DNA from: Pseudomonas lini
Lineage (GTDB): Bacteria; Pseudomonadota; Gammaproteobacteria; Pseudomonadales; Pseudomonadaceae
Length of the DNA: 64,000 nt
Assembly: GCF_001042905.1 (NCBI RefSeq)
Contig: NZ_JYLB01000004.1
Span: 124,001-188,000 of the forward strand
Direction of reading: 5' to 3'
How positions within the stretch are numbered: position 1 is the first letter of the stretch; each line of letters starts with the position of its first letter. A model generated the notes under the pieces. The model was given only the letters and a program-made list of their open reading frames with translations, made no database searches and was not told where the DNA came from. Both the position numbers and the translations under genes were made by a program. Below, one piece after another: positions 51,356-59,348 of this stretch.

Positions 51356-51377
51356 GGGCGGACTAAAGCGTCCGCCC
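51356..51377. terminator. Terminator after glyA
   Basis: Perfect 8-bp stem GGGCGGAC / GTCCGCCC with a 6-base loop; on the minus strand it is followed by a run of T (A-run at 51349-51355 on the plus strand). It lies 17 bases past the glyA stop. The rest of 51153-51350 should hold the oprB promoter, which I could not pinpoint. Confidence 0.88.
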
Positions 51378-51394
51378 CGCCTGTTTCAGTGCCG

Positions 51395-52633
51395 TCAAGT
51401 CAATAGATAGACCGGAAAGCATTCACACAAATGCATCACCCGTCGGCGGACTTTTTCCAGCAGTACCGCATTGGTCGGTTGCTCAAGCAGATCGGCAATC
51501 AGGTTGGCCACTTCGGCGCATTCGGCTTCACCGAAGCCCCGTGTGGTCAGGGCAGGTGTGCCAATGCGAATGCCGCTGGTGATCGCAGGTTTTTGCGGAT
51601 CGTCGGGAATCGCGTTCTTGTTCAAGGTGATGTGGGCACTTTCCAACAACGCCTCGGCCTCTTTGCCGGTGATGTTCTTCGCGCGCAGATCGAGCAGGAA
51701 CATGTGGCAGTCGGTGCCCCCTGACACCACCCGCAGGCCTCGCCGCGTAAGGATGTCCGCCATGATCCTGGCATTGTCGATGACGCGTTGCTGATAGTGC
51801 TTGAACTCATCACCGAGGGCTTCGTTGAACGCCACGGCCTTGGCGGCGATGACGTGCATCAGAGGCCCGCCCTGATAAACCGGGAATATCGTCTTGTCGA
51901 GCAGCGCCGCGTATTCGCGTTTGGCCAAAATCAGGCCACCCCGAGGCCCGCGCAGGGTTTTGTGCGTGGTCGAAGTGACGAAGTCGGCGATGCCAACCGG
52001 CGAGGGGTACAGGCCGGCTGCGACTAGCCCGGCGTAGTGCGCCATGTCGACCATCAGGTAGGCCCCGATTTCATCGCAGATGTTGCGAAAACGCTGGAAG
52101 TCGATGGTCCTGGAATACGCCGAGGCACCCGCAATGATCATCTTCGGTCGGTGTTCCCGGGCCAGGGCTTCCATCTGGGCGTAGTCGAGGGTTTCGCTGG
52201 ATTTTTCCAGACCGTAAGTGTGCGCGGTGTAGAACTTGCCGGAGAAGTTCACCGAGGCGCCATGGGTCAGGTGCCCGCCATGGGCCAGGGACATGCCCAA
52301 GAGGGTGTCACCGGGGTTGAGCACCGCAAGAAACACCGCCTGATTGGCTTGCGAGCCAGAGTGCGGCTGGACGTTGGCGTAGTCGCATCCAAACAGTTTG
52401 CAGGCGCGTTCGATGGCGAGGCTTTCAATTTCGTCGACCACTTTACAACCACCGTAATAGCGCTTGCCCGGGTAGCCTTCGGCGTACTTGTTGGTCAGCA
52501 CCGAACCCTGGGCTTCCAGCACTTCTTCGCTGACGTAGTTTTCCGAAGCGATCAGCTCCAGATGGGTTTCCTGACGGTTGCGTTCACTGCTGATCAGGCG
52601 GGCGATGACAGGGTCGAAATTGTGCAGGCTCAT
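51395..52633 (-). CDS. glyA: Serine hydroxymethyltransferase
   Basis: PLP enzyme that interconverts serine and glycine with tetrahydrofolate. 412 residues; the Schiff-base Lys is in [15 protein letters not shown] and the family motif [11 protein letters not shown] is present. AAGGA lies 8 bases before the ATG. Pseudomonads often have more than one glyA; this copy is in an operon with a BenE-type transporter and a nearby MocR regulator, which suggests a role in use of a specific amino acid rather than general one-carbon supply. Confidence 0.95.
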   Translation of the reverse strand: MSLHNFDPVIARLISSERNRQETHLELIASENYVSEEVLEAQGSVLTNKYAEGYPGKRYYGGCKVVDEIESLAIERACKLFGCDYANVQPHSGSQANQAVFLAVLNPGDTLLGMSLAHGGHLTHGASVNFSGKFYTAHTYGLEKSSETLDYAQMEALAREHRPKMIIAGASAYSRTIDFQRFRNICDEIGAYLMVDMAHYAGLVAAGLYPSPVGIADFVTSTTHKTLRGPRGGLILAKREYAALLDKTIFPVYQGGPLMHVIAAKAVAFNEALGDEFKHYQQRVIDNARIMADILTRRGLRVVSGGTDCHMFLLDLRAKNITGKEAEALLESAHITLNKNAIPDDPQKPAITSGIRIGTPALTTRGFGEAECAEVANLIADLLEQPTNAVLLEKVRRRVMHLCECFPVYLLT

Positions 52634-52740
52634 GGAGTCATTCCTTGGATAAGTGCTTCGGCCACGCAGGCTGGCGCGAGATGCGGTGATGCGTGTGACA
52701 GTCCGCCGCCGACCACAATGGAGTCGTAACGAACGATCAT
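52630..52740 (-). pseudogene. Relic of an FAD-dependent oxidoreductase gene
   Basis: A 36-codon ORF exactly between benE and glyA: its ATG overlaps the benE stop (ATGA) and its TGA overlaps the glyA ATG (ATGA). It begins [14 protein letters not shown], the typical opening of FAD/D-amino-acid-oxidase-like proteins, but after GGGL the Rossmann pattern GxGxxG is lost (SHASPHLAP follows). Most likely a full oxidoreductase gene suffered a large internal deletion with both end junctions preserved. A real 36-residue coupling peptide is the alternative. Confidence 0.6.
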
Positions 52741-53942
52741 GGTCGACTGCCCTCGGTGACGGCGGTGGCTTTGCTTTGCCTGGTATAGGTCAGTACGAAA
52801 TGCGCCACGAGTCCGAAGATCAGCCCCCAGAATGCAGCGGCCAGCCCCAGGAAACTCATGCCCGAGGCGGTGACCAGGAAGGTGATCAGCGCCGCTTCAC
52901 GTTGCTTCTCGTCAGCCATGGCGCCGGTCAGCCCGGCGCTGATCGCCCCGAATAGGGCCAGGCCGGCGAGGGAGGCAATCAGCTCTTTGGGCAAGGCAGA
53001 AAACACCGAGGCCAGGGTCGCGCCGAAGGTGCCCATCAGAATGTAGAACACCGCGCAGGCGATCCCGGCGATGTAACGCTTGTCGCGATCTTCATGGGCT
53101 TCGCGGCCGGTGCAGATCGCGGCGGTGATGGCCGCGAGATTGAGACCATGGGAGCCGAATGGCGCCATCAAGATTGAACCGATGGCCGTGACCGAAATAA
53201 TCGAGCGCGCCGGGGTGTTGTAGCCCGAGGTGCGCATCACCGCCATGCCCGGCACGTATTGCCCGGTCAGGGTGACCAGGGCCAGCGGCAGGCCGATATT
53301 GATGATCGCGTGCCAACTCCACTCAGGGGCAATGAAAATCGGGTGTGCGACATCGATGCTGATTGATCCGCTGTTGAGTTCACCGAACGAGGCCGCCACG
53401 GCGCAGCCGACAATCAATACCGACAGAATGGCGTAGCGCGGTGAAAAGCGTTTGAAGATCAGGTACGCCGCGATCATCGACAGCACCAGCGCCGGCTGCA
53501 GCTTGATCGAGGTGAAGAGTTCGGCGCCGAAACGAAACAGGATGCCGGCGAGCATGGCGGCGGCGATGGCTTTGGGCAGGCGGCTCATCAGTTTATCGAA
53601 CGCGCCGGACAGGCCGATCACCGCGATAATCACCGAAGCCACCACATAGGCACCGATGGCTTGGGGCAGGGAGACCGTGGGCAACATCGACACCAGCAAC
53701 GCTGCGCCCGGTGTCGACCAAGCCGTAATCACCGGAACCCGCAGACGCCAGCTCAACAACAGGCCGGTCACGCCGCTGCCGATGGAAATGGCCCAGATCC
53801 AGGACGACACTTGATCATCGGGCAGGTGCGCTTCCCGAGCCGCCTGAAACACGATGATCAGCGGGCCGGCATAGGAAATGATCACGGCAATGAGGCCTGC
53901 GATGATCGCTGATAGGGATAGATCCTTTCTGAGTGTGTCCAT
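52737..53942 (-). CDS. BenE-family membrane transporter
   Basis: Secondary transporter of 401 residues with about 11-12 hydrophobic segments, of the benzoate:H+ symporter (BenE) family; typical motifs are [23 protein letters not shown] and [18 protein letters not shown] 53942 is used; the in-frame codons up to 53969 do not add a usual N-terminus. No benzoate catabolic genes are nearby, and the partner genes (glyA, MocR, oxidoreductase relic) point to an amino acid or related substrate. That is inference. Confidence 0.87.
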   Translation of the reverse strand: MDTLRKDLSLSAIIAGLIAVIISYAGPLIIVFQAAREAHLPDDQVSSWIWAISIGSGVTGLLLSWRLRVPVITAWSTPGAALLVSMLPTVSLPQAIGAYVVASVIIAVIGLSGAFDKLMSRLPKAIAAAMLAGILFRFGAELFTSIKLQPALVLSMIAAYLIFKRFSPRYAILSVLIVGCAVAASFGELNSGSISIDVAHPIFIAPEWSWHAIINIGLPLALVTLTGQYVPGMAVMRTSGYNTPARSIISVTAIGSILMAPFGSHGLNLAAITAAICTGREAHEDRDKRYIAGIACAVFYILMGTFGATLASVFSALPKELIASLAGLALFGAISAGLTGAMADEKQREAALITFLVTASGMSFLGLAAAFWGLIFGLVAHFVLTYTRQSKATAVTEGSRP

Positions 53943-53988
53943 GATGTCTCGACTTGGCGTGGCTGGCACGTGGTGATTCAGGCGTGGG

Positions 53989-54203
53989 ATTGAGTCGATT
54001 GATTCGATTCGAGATGAGTGTATTTGAATGAATTGAGTTGATTCAATAGCGCGAGAGGTTGTGAGGAAATGTTTTTTTGCTGGTCGTGTTTATAACATCA
54101 GCTTTTTTAAGCTAACTATTTGTCTGTTAAGGAAATAATATTCGTGTGAAAATTTTGTCCAAAAAGTGTTGCTCGATTCAATCGTCGCATCAATCGACTC
54201 AAT
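53989..54203. promoter_or_regulatory. Paired TCGATT-type sites between benE and mocR
   Basis: ATTGAGTCGATTGA (53989-54002) and its exact reverse complement TCAATCGACTCAAT (54190-54203) lie near the two ends of the 348-base gap, 187 bases apart. More TCGATT/AATCGA/ATTCAAT pieces surround each site (54000-54046, 54174-54222). MocR regulators often bind several direct or inverted sites in such gaps, so these are candidate operators. The middle (54050-54170) is A/T-rich and holds no gene. Confidence 0.65.
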
Positions 54204-54290
54204 TCGTCGATTGGGTCGATTTATAAGTTGCCTAACTTCCCTGTGATATGCTCGGATATTCATCATTTCTACGATGGGCAGCGATCATTC

Positions 54291-55679
54291 ATGTGGGTTC
54301 CTCAGCTAAACGAGTTCGGCCAGCCGATGTATTTGTCGATTGCCGACGCGTTGGCGCGCGATATCAGCAATGGCGTGTTGAACGAAGGTGATCGTCTGCC
54401 GACCTTGCGGGAACTGGCCACCACGCTGAATGTCACGCCGGGTACCATCAGCCGGGCCTATAGTGAAGCCCAACGGCGGCGTCTGGTGCAGGGGGAAGTG
54501 GGGCGTGGCACTTATGTGCTCAACCAGAAGCAACTGGAGTTGCCGGCCAGCAACAATGCCGCCCCGCTGAATCTGGGGCAGTCCGAATTATTGGATCTTT
54601 CGATCATCAAGCCTTACAGCGAAACCCTGGAATACTGGTTGCGCGACGCATTGGTGGGCATGGCCAAGAGCACGGATTTTGCCCGTGCCCTCGATTACGC
54701 CCCCGATGGCGGGCATCCGGCTCATCGCGAGGCGGGTGCGCAATGGCTGCGCCATTCATTGCCCGATGCGCAATGGCAGCAAGTGGTGATCACCGCAGGC
54801 GCGCAGCATGGTTTGATGGTCGCGATGAGTGCGTTGACCAATGCCGGTGATCTGGTGCTCTGCGAGGCGCTTTGTTACCCCGGCATCATTTCCCTGGCCC
54901 ATGGTCTGGAACGACGTCTGCGTGGCGTGCCAATGGACGATGAAGGCATCATTCCCGAAGCGCTGCGCGAACTGTGCCAACGTGAGAAACCGGCGATGCT
55001 GGTCTGTGTGGCGACCTGCCAGAACCCGACGGCCGCGATCATGTCGCAAAAGCGTCGGGCGCAAATCGCGGCGTTGGCCGAGGAGTTCGACTTCATCATC
55101 CTGGACGATGACATCTACGGTTTTCTGGCCACCGACCCATCGATCAAACCGCTGTCGGCGTTCGCGCCGGATCGTTCGGTGTACCTCACCAGCCTGTCGA
55201 AGTCGATCATGCCGGCCTTGCGGATCGGCTATCTCTATAGCCCGCCGAAACTGTTGTCGCGCCTGACCTCGATGGTGCGCAGCAGCGTCTGGATGCCGTC
55301 GCCGTTGACCGCCCAGTTGGCCAGCAACGTGATCACCGAGGGGTTGGATAAAAAGCTGATCCGTATTCAGCGCAACGAAGCCGCCGGGCGGCAGGCGATC
55401 GCTCAGGAAATATTCGCCAATTTCGAACTCAAGACTCAGCCGTACTCCTACCACATCTGGTTGACGCTGCCCGAGCCTTGGACCAGCGATGAATTCACCA
55501 TGCTGGCCCGTGCCAATGGCGTGTTGGTCCTCAGTGGTACCCAGTTCCAGGCCGAACGTAGCGCAATGACCCGCTGCGTGCGTTTGGTATTGATGTCGCC
55601 CACCAGTCAGGACGAATTGAGATTTGCCCTGACCAAGCTGGCCAGCCTGATCGATTCGGACCCGCGACGTTACTACTGA
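54291..55679 (+). CDS. MocR/PdxR-type regulator with aminotransferase domain
   Basis: 462 residues from ATG 54291. An N-terminal GntR winged HTH ([16 protein letters not shown], then [20 protein letters not shown]) is fused to a fold-type I aminotransferase domain with [10 protein letters not shown] and the PLP-lysine stretch [14 protein letters not shown]. The frame extends to a TTG at 54228 but the HTH normally starts near here. It is divergent from benE-glyA and probably controls them and itself in response to PLP and an amino acid. Confidence 0.9.
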   Translation: MWVPQLNEFGQPMYLSIADALARDISNGVLNEGDRLPTLRELATTLNVTPGTISRAYSEAQRRRLVQGEVGRGTYVLNQKQLELPASNNAAPLNLGQSELLDLSIIKPYSETLEYWLRDALVGMAKSTDFARALDYAPDGGHPAHREAGAQWLRHSLPDAQWQQVVITAGAQHGLMVAMSALTNAGDLVLCEALCYPGIISLAHGLERRLRGVPMDDEGIIPEALRELCQREKPAMLVCVATCQNPTAAIMSQKRRAQIAALAEEFDFIILDDDIYGFLATDPSIKPLSAFAPDRSVYLTSLSKSIMPALRIGYLYSPPKLLSRLTSMVRSSVWMPSPLTAQLASNVITEGLDKKLIRIQRNEAAGRQAIAQEIFANFELKTQPYSYHIWLTLPEPWTSDEFTMLARANGVLVLSGTQFQAERSAMTRCVRLVLMSPTSQDELRFALTKLASLIDSDPRRYY

Positions 55680-55840
55680 GTCGACGGCGCTATCGCCTGA
55701 CGTTTGTCCTCAGAGGCTGTCCAACTCGCCTACAGTTAATTCAGCCTATGACGAATGCCCTTGTCCGGGGCCCTTCCACTGCACGAAGGCCTCCGCTAAG
55801 GTGCGCGGCTTCCAATCCTTTCATCGCTCGAAGGCCCGGC

Positions 55841-56071
55841 ATGACCGAACAGAACCCCAACCCGCTGCATGGCGTGACGCTGGAACAGATCCTCAACGCC
55901 CTGGTTGAACACTACGAATGGTCGGGGCTGGCCGAGCGTATCGACATCCGCTGCTTCAAGAGTGACCCGAGCATCAAGTCGAGCCTGACATTCCTGCGTA
56001 AAACCCCATGGGCGCGGGAGAAGGTCGAACGCCTGTATGTGAAGCTGATGCGCACCAAGCGCCCGGTCTGA
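55841..56071 (+). CDS. VF530/DUF2132 family small protein
   Basis: 76 residues from ATG 55841 with GAAGG upstream. The sequence [20 protein letters not shown] and later [20 protein letters not shown] is the conserved core of the VF530 family, small proteins with a fold suggesting DNA binding; function unknown. It is followed two bases later by a membrane protein gene. The upstream gap 55680-55840 shows no other gene. Confidence 0.88.
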   Translation: MTEQNPNPLHGVTLEQILNALVEHYEWSGLAERIDIRCFKSDPSIKSSLTFLRKTPWAREKVERLYVKLMRTKRPV

Positions 56072-56073
56072 GC

Positions 56074-56745
56074 ATGGTCATACCCTCGACGCCAGGTTCT
56101 GCCGCGAGGCGTCGTTGTGTTGCCGTGGCTGCGGTTTTGGGCTGGACGGGCTTAACCATTCAGCTGTACCTGATTCTTTACTTACGCTGGACTGTCGCGG
56201 CCAGTCTGCTGGGCGGGCTGGTGAGTTTTTTCAGTTTTTTCACTGTGCTGACCAATACGCTGGTGGCGGTGGTGCTGACCTGCGAACTGACGTCCCGAGA
56301 GTCGGCGGCGCGGCGCTGGTTTTTGCAGCCATGGGTGAGCAGTGGGATTGCGGTGAGCATCGCTGTGGTCGGTGTGGCGTACAGCCTGCTGTTGCGCCAT
56401 TTGTGGCATCCCGAAGGCTGGCAATGGCTGGCTGATGAGCTGATGCATGACGTCATGCCATTGTTGTTTCTGGCTTATTGGTGGTGCTGCGTGCCCAAAG
56501 GTACGTTGCGCCTGCGGCATATTGCGTTGTGGGTGATCTACCCGCTGGGGTACTTCGGCTATGCGTTATGGCGCGGGCATCTGCTGGCGGTTTATCCCTA
56601 TCCGTTCATTGATGTCGACAAGCTGGGTTATCCACAGGTGTTCATCAATGCCGGCGGGTTATTGGTGGGGTTTGTGGTGATTGCGCTGCTGGTGATTGGA
56701 TTGGATCGGTGGAAGGGGCGACTTGGCACAGGCTTGGACCGGTAG
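56074..56745 (+). CDS. Pr6Pr-like membrane protein
   Basis: 223 residues with about six membrane helices: LGWTGLTIQLYLILYLRW, SFFSFFTVLTNTLVAVVLTC, GIAVSIAVVGVAYSLLLRHL and later ones. The pattern FFTVLTN...HDVMPLLFLAYW...YPLGYFGYALWRG and the conserved YPYPFIDVDKLGY fit the Pr6Pr family of unknown function (distantly FAR-17a/AIG1-like). ATG 56074 is two bases after the previous stop, so the pair is co-transcribed. Confidence 0.82.
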   Translation: MVIPSTPGSAARRRCVAVAAVLGWTGLTIQLYLILYLRWTVAASLLGGLVSFFSFFTVLTNTLVAVVLTCELTSRESAARRWFLQPWVSSGIAVSIAVVGVAYSLLLRHLWHPEGWQWLADELMHDVMPLLFLAYWWCCVPKGTLRLRHIALWVIYPLGYFGYALWRGHLLAVYPYPFIDVDKLGYPQVFINAGGLLVGFVVIALLVIGLDRWKGRLGTGLDR

Positions 56746-56761
56746 CGAGTCTGAAATAGCT

Positions 56762-56853
56762 TTCGCGAGCAAGCCCGCCCCCACATTTGATCTCCGGTGG
56801 ACACATTTTTTGTGTGCAACTCGATTCAGTGTGGGAGCGGGCTTGCTCGCGAA
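56762..56853. repeat. Family A REP pair (REPIN)
   Basis: TTCGCGAGCAAGCCCGCCCC and inverted GGGAGCGGGCTTGCTCGCGA flank a spacer with GTGGACACA/TGTGTGCAAC. It sits between convergent genes, 17 bases after the Pr6Pr-like stop. Confidence 0.92.
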
Positions 56854-56873
56854 GGGGCCCGAGAGAGAGACGG

Positions 56874-57659
56874 TTATTCCTCGTCGCTGTCCTCCAGACG
56901 CCAATAGCCAACGGCTTTTACGAACTGCTCGTCCAGCCCGTGCTCATCAAGCAATACCCGACGGATCTGCCGCGACACCTTGGACTCCGTCGCCACCCAC
57001 GCATACAGACTGCCACCGGGCACCTTGATGTGCTGCACGGTGGTCAGCAGGTTATTTTTGCCACCTTCACGCAGCACCCAGATCAAATCGATCTGCGCGG
57101 CGCTTTCCAGGCGTTGCTGTTCCTTGCCGTTTTCCACTTCCACAATCACCAGCGCACGGCGGTTGGCTGCAAGGCCTTCCAGGCGGCGGGCGATGGCGGG
57201 CAGGGCGGTCTCGTCGCCGATCAACAGATAGCTGTCGAAGATGTCCGGCACGATCATCGAACCCCGTGGCCCGCCGATGTGCAGGAACTGCCCGGGTTTG
57301 GCCTGCTCGGCCCAGGTCGCGGCAGGGCCATCGCCGTGCAATACGAAATCGATGTCCAGCTCAAGTGAATCCAGATCGTAGCGGCGCGGGGTGTAGTCGC
57401 GCATGGCCGGCATTGGTCCGTTGTCCTTGCCAGCACCGAGCACCAGTGTTTCCAGTGCGGCCTGTTCTGCGGCGTTCTGTGGGAACAGCAGTTTGACGTG
57501 ATCGTCGGTGCCGAGACTGACGAAGCCCGCAAATTCAGCCCCGCCCAAGGTAATTCGGCGCATCCGCGGAGTCAGGTCGACCACCCGCAATACTTCCAGA
57601 CGACGGCGTTTGATCTCGTGCATGACGCGGTGAATGGTTTGCGCGATCACTTCAGTCAT
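56874..57659 (-). CDS. Siderophore-interacting ferric reductase (YqjH/ViuB-like)
   Basis: 261 residues from ATG 57659. FAD-binding ferredoxin-reductase-like protein with MRDYTPRRYD (the RxYT flavin motif), HGDGPAATWAEQAKPGQ, and a C-terminal domain with LIGDETALPAIARRLE and WVATESKVSRQIRR. Such proteins reduce ferric siderophores or chelates in the cytosol. The frame reads on upstream into the PadR gene but that part is a shadow. Its start overlaps the PadR stop by 8 bases. Confidence 0.92.
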   Translation of the reverse strand: MTEVIAQTIHRVMHEIKRRRLEVLRVVDLTPRMRRITLGGAEFAGFVSLGTDDHVKLLFPQNAAEQAALETLVLGAGKDNGPMPAMRDYTPRRYDLDSLELDIDFVLHGDGPAATWAEQAKPGQFLHIGGPRGSMIVPDIFDSYLLIGDETALPAIARRLEGLAANRRALVIVEVENGKEQQRLESAAQIDLIWVLREGGKNNLLTTVQHIKVPGGSLYAWVATESKVSRQIRRVLLDEHGLDEQFVKAVGYWRLEDSDEE

Positions 57660-58230
57660 TCGCTTTCTCCTGGGCAGCTTGAACGGCGGGGCCGTCGACA
57701 ATGGCTTTGGCGGTGTTGTTGAGCAGGGTGGCCACGCGATGGATTTCCTCCGGGCTCCAGCGACCATGGTGCATATGCAAGGCATGGCGCAGGTTGTGTA
57801 CCGCTTCGTGAATTTCGGCCGGGCGATCATGGCCGCGCAGCGAACGCTTGCTGACTTCGATACGCATGCGTACGCCGTCCAGGGCAATCGCTTGTTCACT
57901 TAAAGACAGACGTCCGGCGTCGGTGATGCTGTAGCGTTTTTTTCCCCCCTCGGCGTCGCCCTGGATCATTTCACTCTCTTCCAGAAACGTCAGGGTCGGA
58001 TAAATCACGCCGGGGCTGGGACTGTAAGCCCCGTCGAACATGCCTTCGATCTGGCGGATCAAGTCGTAACCATGGCAGGGCTGTTCGGCGATCAGCGCCA
58101 GCAGCAGTAATTTGAGATCGCCGGGGGCGAATACTCGAGGCCCGCGACCACCGCGTTCGCGGGCGGGGCGTTTTTCAAAACCGTCGCGACCGTCGCCGTG
58201 TTCGCGGTGGGGGGAATGATGGTCTCTCAT
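57652..58230 (-). CDS. PadR-family regulator (YqjI-like)
   Basis: 192 residues. The His-rich N-terminus (MRDHHSPHREHGDG) and the PadR winged HTH (FAPGDLKLLLLALIAEQPCH, GAYSPSPGVIYPTLTFLEES, GGKKRYSITDAG) match YqjI of E. coli, a nickel-responsive repressor that sits beside the ferric reductase gene yqjH. Here it is upstream of a YqjH-like gene and overlaps it, the same functional pair in one operon. A palindrome in front of the gene is the likely operator. Confidence 0.9.
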   Translation of the reverse strand: MRDHHSPHREHGDGRDGFEKRPARERGGRGPRVFAPGDLKLLLLALIAEQPCHGYDLIRQIEGMFDGAYSPSPGVIYPTLTFLEESEMIQGDAEGGKKRYSITDAGRLSLSEQAIALDGVRMRIEVSKRSLRGHDRPAEIHEAVHNLRHALHMHHGRWSPEEIHRVATLLNNTAKAIVDGPAVQAAQEKAND

Positions 58231-58263
58231 TTTTTCCTTCTCTTGTCGTGTTTAGATACAACT

Positions 58264-58277
58264 TAAGATATATCTTA
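58264..58277. promoter_or_regulatory. Perfect palindrome in front of the PadR gene
   Basis: TAAGATATATCTTA, a perfect 14-base palindrome 34 bases upstream of the PadR start. AGATATATCT-type palindromes are typical operators of PadR regulators including YqjI, so self-repression is likely. Confidence 0.75.
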
Positions 58278-58743
58278 TCAACAGGGCAAGACCTTCTGAC
58301 CAACGGCAGATCCGAGGTTCGCGACTGGTCGTCGCGACTAAAGCGCCAAAATCCTAAAAAAAGTAGTCATTAGTGCAGGTGAAAACGCAGAAATTAGTGT
58401 TAAGTCTCTAATATCATGTTTTCGTCTATTGTTTATGGGGAGTGTGGTATTAGTCTTACAGAAGTTACTTTTTTAGAAACTTAACCTACAGTGCAGGGAA
58501 ACGCTGCTTGTAGTCTCTCTCTTACATCCATACATCAATTTTATAGTTATTTCCGGTTTTTTCTTTCTAGGGTCGTAGCACTTCAGCTACGCATTTGCAG
58601 GAATTTGCCTGCTTACTTTCCAGATAAATTGATCGATCATCTCTCGGCGTTGAAAGTTCAGCTGGGCAAATAGCTGCTCGTGACAGTTTTACTCAGTATG
58701 AGCTTTCAGCACTTCATCCTTTTAAAAAAACAGGTACTGAAAG
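58278..58743. other. A/T-rich gap before the fimbrial operon
   Basis: No gene seen in 466 bases. A perfect 7-bp stem TCGCGAC/GTCGCGA lies at 58319-58337, and a weaker GTAGC/GCTAC stem near 58574-58589. The region is more A/T-rich than the rest and should contain the fimbrial promoter, but I cannot single out a convincing -35/-10 pair. No inverted-repeat pair that would suggest an invertible promoter is visible. Confidence 0.5.
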
Positions 58744-59241
58744 ATGTTCAAGAAAATCGCGTTCGCTGCTCCTTTGGCTGTTTTGGCTCTGAGTTCTTCC
58801 GCCGTATTTGCCGCGGGTGAAGCCCGTCATTCCATCAACCTTGTCGCGCATGTACCGACCAACGGTTTCTACGTGGTTCCGGTCGATCCGGACCTGGTCA
58901 ATAAGGATCAGAGAATGGACTACGCGCCAAGCAAGGGCACCATGGATGAGGTCAACGGTTTCTTTGATGTACGCAACAACAATGGCTCGGTGCACGCCAG
59001 CCTTGAAAGTGTGCCGAAGCTGATCTCAGGTGCCACCCAGATTGGCCTGCAAGTAGCGCTCAACAATGTAGTCCTCACGACGACTCCGCAAATGGTGGTT
59101 GGCGAAACCGAATCGAACGCCAACTACCGTGCCCCACTCAACATCAAGGCGCTTGGCACCACCTTTGCGCCAGGTGATTACACCGGTGCCGTCACTATGA
59201 TGTTCGACGCTGTTCCTCCTGTTACTCCTGTTATTCCTTGA
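58744..59241 (+). CDS. CS1-type (alpha) fimbrial major subunit
   Basis: 165 residues. Signal peptide MFKKIAFAAPLAVLALSSSA, cut after VFA. The mature part, with SINLVAHVPTNGFYVVPVDP near the start and a C-terminal beta strand YTGAVTMMFDA, fits the CFA/I-CS1 major pilin family (CooA/CfaB). The protein has no cysteine, as in that family. Subunits polymerise by donor-strand exchange. First gene of the operon, with a hairpin after it. Confidence 0.85.
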   Translation: MFKKIAFAAPLAVLALSSSAVFAAGEARHSINLVAHVPTNGFYVVPVDPDLVNKDQRMDYAPSKGTMDEVNGFFDVRNNNGSVHASLESVPKLISGATQIGLQVALNNVVLTTTPQMVVGETESNANYRAPLNIKALGTTFAPGDYTGAVTMMFDAVPPVTPVIP

Positions 59242-59284
59242 ACTGTTCAAGAGTCATAAGCGCTGACTTGCTTAAGTGACGTGA

Positions 59285-59315
59285 CCGGCCGGCAACGCTG
59301 AAAGTTGTCGGTCGG
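59285..59315 (+). terminator. Hairpin between pilin and usher genes
   Basis: Twelve-base arms CCGGCCGGCAAC / GTTGTCGGTCGG (two G-T pairs) with a 7-base loop, followed by GATTTAACTTATTTG. It could partly terminate or protect the pilin mRNA and so make pilin in excess over usher and tip protein. Confidence 0.6.
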
Positions 59316-59348
59316 GATTTAACTTATTTGTAAATAGAGTATCCGTTC

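Noticed and set aside
52737..53942. Benzoate catabolism locus
   Set aside because: Only the transporter family points to benzoate; no ben or cat genes are present and the partners are amino acid related.
58278..58743. Invertible promoter controlling the fimbriae
   Set aside because: No matching inverted repeats at the ends of the gap and no recombinase gene in view.
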